Under the pieces are notes generated by a model. It worked only from the letters and a program-made list of their open reading frames with translations, was not told where the DNA came from and ran no database searches. From contig NC_089753.1 of the NCBI RefSeq assembly GCF_040412425.1, forward strand, positions 35,303,913-35,367,912: 64,000 bases of DNA. Direction: 5' to 3'. The position numbers and the translations under genes were made by a program. The stretch is from Macrobrachium rosenbergii. Its lineage: Eukaryota; Arthropoda; Malacostraca; Decapoda; Palaemonidae. Below are positions 61,531 through 64,000 of this stretch, in pieces (positions within the stretch are counted from its first letter, which is position 1; each line of letters starts with the position of its first letter).

Positions 61531-62056
61531 GAAGAACAGCTTGCCAAAGTTACGTAACACAAATACGGAGGAAAAAGGGGTTCAACTGAGTCGGATTCTG
61601 CTCGGAACGCCCGTCTGTCTGTCTGGCTACTTGACCGCAATATAGGGTTTGGATCGAGTTCCTGGCCGCTGCACAGGATGTTGCTTGTCCTCGCCCTACG
61701 TGCAAGAGTTGGTTCCGCTCTCTTCGCACGCTTTTGACTCGTCCTGTACTTTCCCCTTTTTTAAAATAAAATCGTCGGTCTAACTTAAAAATTCGTGTCA
61801 TTTTCGTCTTAAAAATATTAAATCCTTATATTAACTACAACTCTCACAAAATCATATCAAACTTACCAGAATTATTAAGCATCATGCACAGTTTCATCTA
61901 CAAGAAACCACATACTTGGGACCTAAACAAGAGCCTTACCATATGACGTCAATGATACGTTATCCAATAAAAGCCCGTGGATAACTACAAACAATTGTAT
62001 TGCCAGCCGCACATTTAAATATCTGTACGTTTATCATTTGTTAAGTTTGGCCAAGA

Positions 62057-62059
<3 letters not shown>

Positions 62060-62141
<82 letters not shown>
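62060..62141. repeat. (CT)n microsatellite
   Basis: An uninterrupted CT run of about 80 bp followed by a short TG stretch. Confidence 0.95.
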
Positions 62142-62148
<7 letters not shown>

Positions 62149-62431
62149 ATGTTTGTGCGCGTGTGTGAAAAGCGGCATAATCTATGATTGCACACAGTAT
62201 TCGAGTACTGTCGTGAATTTCTTCAGAACATGTTAGCCTTTGTTTCCGATAAAATTGTGCGTCCTGTCTCTTAGTAGAAAATCAGCGTTATTATATAATA
62301 ATAATCTCAGTTTTTCATCACAAACAAAATATGTAAAGTTGGTCTGCTAAACTAAAACAAACAATGCATGAAACTTGAGTCTTTTCAGTTCAGTAATTGC
62401 AGTCCTGTGTTGTGATACGCCGCGCAACCAA

Positions 62432-62464
62432 ATGATCGAGAGGGAACAACACTCCGTAGAGAAG
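62432..62464 (+). CDS. Speculative first coding exon of a plus-strand neighbour
   Basis: ATG at 62432 in an AACCAAATG context begins MIERE, giving 11 codons that end exactly at a strong donor, GAGAAG/GTGAGT (62464/62465). No following exon is recognisable before the window ends. It faces away from the BTB-ZF gene across the GC-rich block. It could equally be a 5' UTR exon or chance. Confidence 0.22.
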
Positions 62465-62868
62465 GTGAGTTTTACATCAACTTGCCAAATACCTTAAAAC
62501 CAAACTTAGACCTAATCCTTGTCTCGTCCATGTGCATTTCTTGCGTTATCAGGCCATAACTTCCTTGGTTTGAGAAATACTCTTACGTTTGACATAGTAG
62601 TGGAACTTTTTTCTTGGGTGATTTGACTCTAAGCTTAGAAGAGAAATAGCTTCTCTGATATTTCTCTAGCTTGTTTTCTCTCCTTTCCCAAGTGTCATAT
62701 TTATTTCTTTTATTTTTTTAGAAATCGATGTCTAAGGATGTTTGTAAATATTGTAAATGATTGTTATATTGCTAAGATTCAGATGAAAGATTCTGAACTT
62801 CGATACCCGAGCAAGAATAAAAATCTAGGATAGGGGAAATAAATTTCTGTAGATAGCAATGCTTAAGT

Positions 62869-62870
<2 letters not shown>

Positions 62871-62949
<79 letters not shown>

Positions 62950-63048
62950 TTGGCATGGGAAGAAATGGTAAAAAAAATACAAAAAATATTTGTACTGCTT
63001 CCTTGTATGTATGTATGTATGTATGTATGTATGTATGTATGTATGTAT
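62871..63048. repeat. (AG)n, poly-G and (GTAT)n arrays
   Basis: AG run at about 62871-62939, a run of G to about 62949, then (GTAT)n at about 63006-63048. Confidence 0.9.
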
Positions 63049-63281
63049 GAGCAAGGAGCCTTCATTTTCTGCTCCATTTCAGGGATCCGAGGGTACTAAC
63101 AGAGCTCCATTGATTTTATCGCTAAATGGAACACTGAAAATTCTCTCATTTTCTCTCTAGTTCCTTTTATTTAAAAGTCAATATACTGGAATCTTGCTAA
63201 GCAAGTCATGGGCCTTTATTATTTTTTTTTAATTGTTTTGCATAATCACTAGCAGATCCAGAAAAATATCATGGGGCCCAC

Positions 63282-63880
<599 letters not shown>

Positions 63881-63889
63881 TCAGTGTGG

Positions 63890-64000
63890 GAAAGCAATAA
63901 GGAGTGTTGAGCTGATTCTCCTTTATAGAACTGAAGTGTGGATACTGACTGCAAATGAGAGAAAACGATTGAACCTTATAAGCTGAATCTTTTGCGCAGT
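63890..64000 (+). mobile_element. LINE C-terminal fragment cut by the window end
   Basis: Reads IRSVELILLYRTEVWILTAN then ERKRLNLIS, matching the VLLYGxExWTLTxxxxxRLxxFE block near the C-terminus of RTE-like LINE proteins. The TGTA array abuts it directly on the left. Confidence 0.6.

Noticed and set aside
61550..61801. 83-codon minus-strand frame just upstream of the GC-rich block
   Set aside because: Ends in a stop just before the candidate donor, has no domain, and is more likely promoter or 5' UTR sequence.

Overview
This window looks like nuclear DNA from a decapod crustacean, possibly a caridean shrimp or a close relative. The evidence is AT-rich sequence full of AG/CT, TG and TA microsatellites, several degraded copies of DIRS-type tyrosine-recombinase retrotransposons, two SINE-like families, LINE debris, and one intron-rich arthropod-style BTB/zinc-finger gene. 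The species call is inference; no marker gene is present.

The only protein-coding gene I can reconstruct with confidence lies on the minus strand. It encodes a BTB (TTK-type) plus four-C2H2-finger transcription factor. Coding exons, in transcript order, are 39830-39733 (start and first part of the BTB domain), 39377-38607 (rest of BTB and linker), 30763-30608 (linker) and 30478-29984 (four fingers and stop). All three joins are phase 0 with GT..AG borders and give a 502-residue protein. An exon ending at 60905, next to a GC-rich presumed promoter at about 61.1-61.5 kb, can splice in frame to the 39.8 kb exon and would add 13 N-terminal residues. The gene would then span at least 31 kb, with a first intron of about 21 kb.

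That intron and the 7.8 kb intron after the BTB exon are packed with transposon remains: four DIRS copies (32.6-35.2, 45.6-48.8, 48.8-51.6 and 53.6-58.7 kb), all on the same strand as the gene; a plus-strand LINE at 41.1-43.3 kb with a SINE and a reversed LINE tail inside it; a 35-bp minisatellite grown out of that LINE's reverse transcriptase; and a 2-kb pogo/Tigger-like element. Downstream of the gene (0-29 kb) lie two minus-strand I/Jockey-like LINE relics, RTE-like LINE debris, SINEs, small terminal-inverted-repeat elements and many microsatellites. A strong splice donor at 8.71 kb (minus) and another at 62.46 kb (plus) may mark first exons of two neighbouring genes, but neither gene is otherwise visible.

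I found no tRNA or rRNA genes (only a tRNA-derived SINE), no CRISPR array and nothing bacterial. I did not find an obviously new biological system. The most interesting items are the BTB-ZF gene with its distant in-frame first exon, the hairpin-terminated DIRS relics, the LINE-born minisatellite, and a SINE family whose thirteen recognised copies all point the same way.
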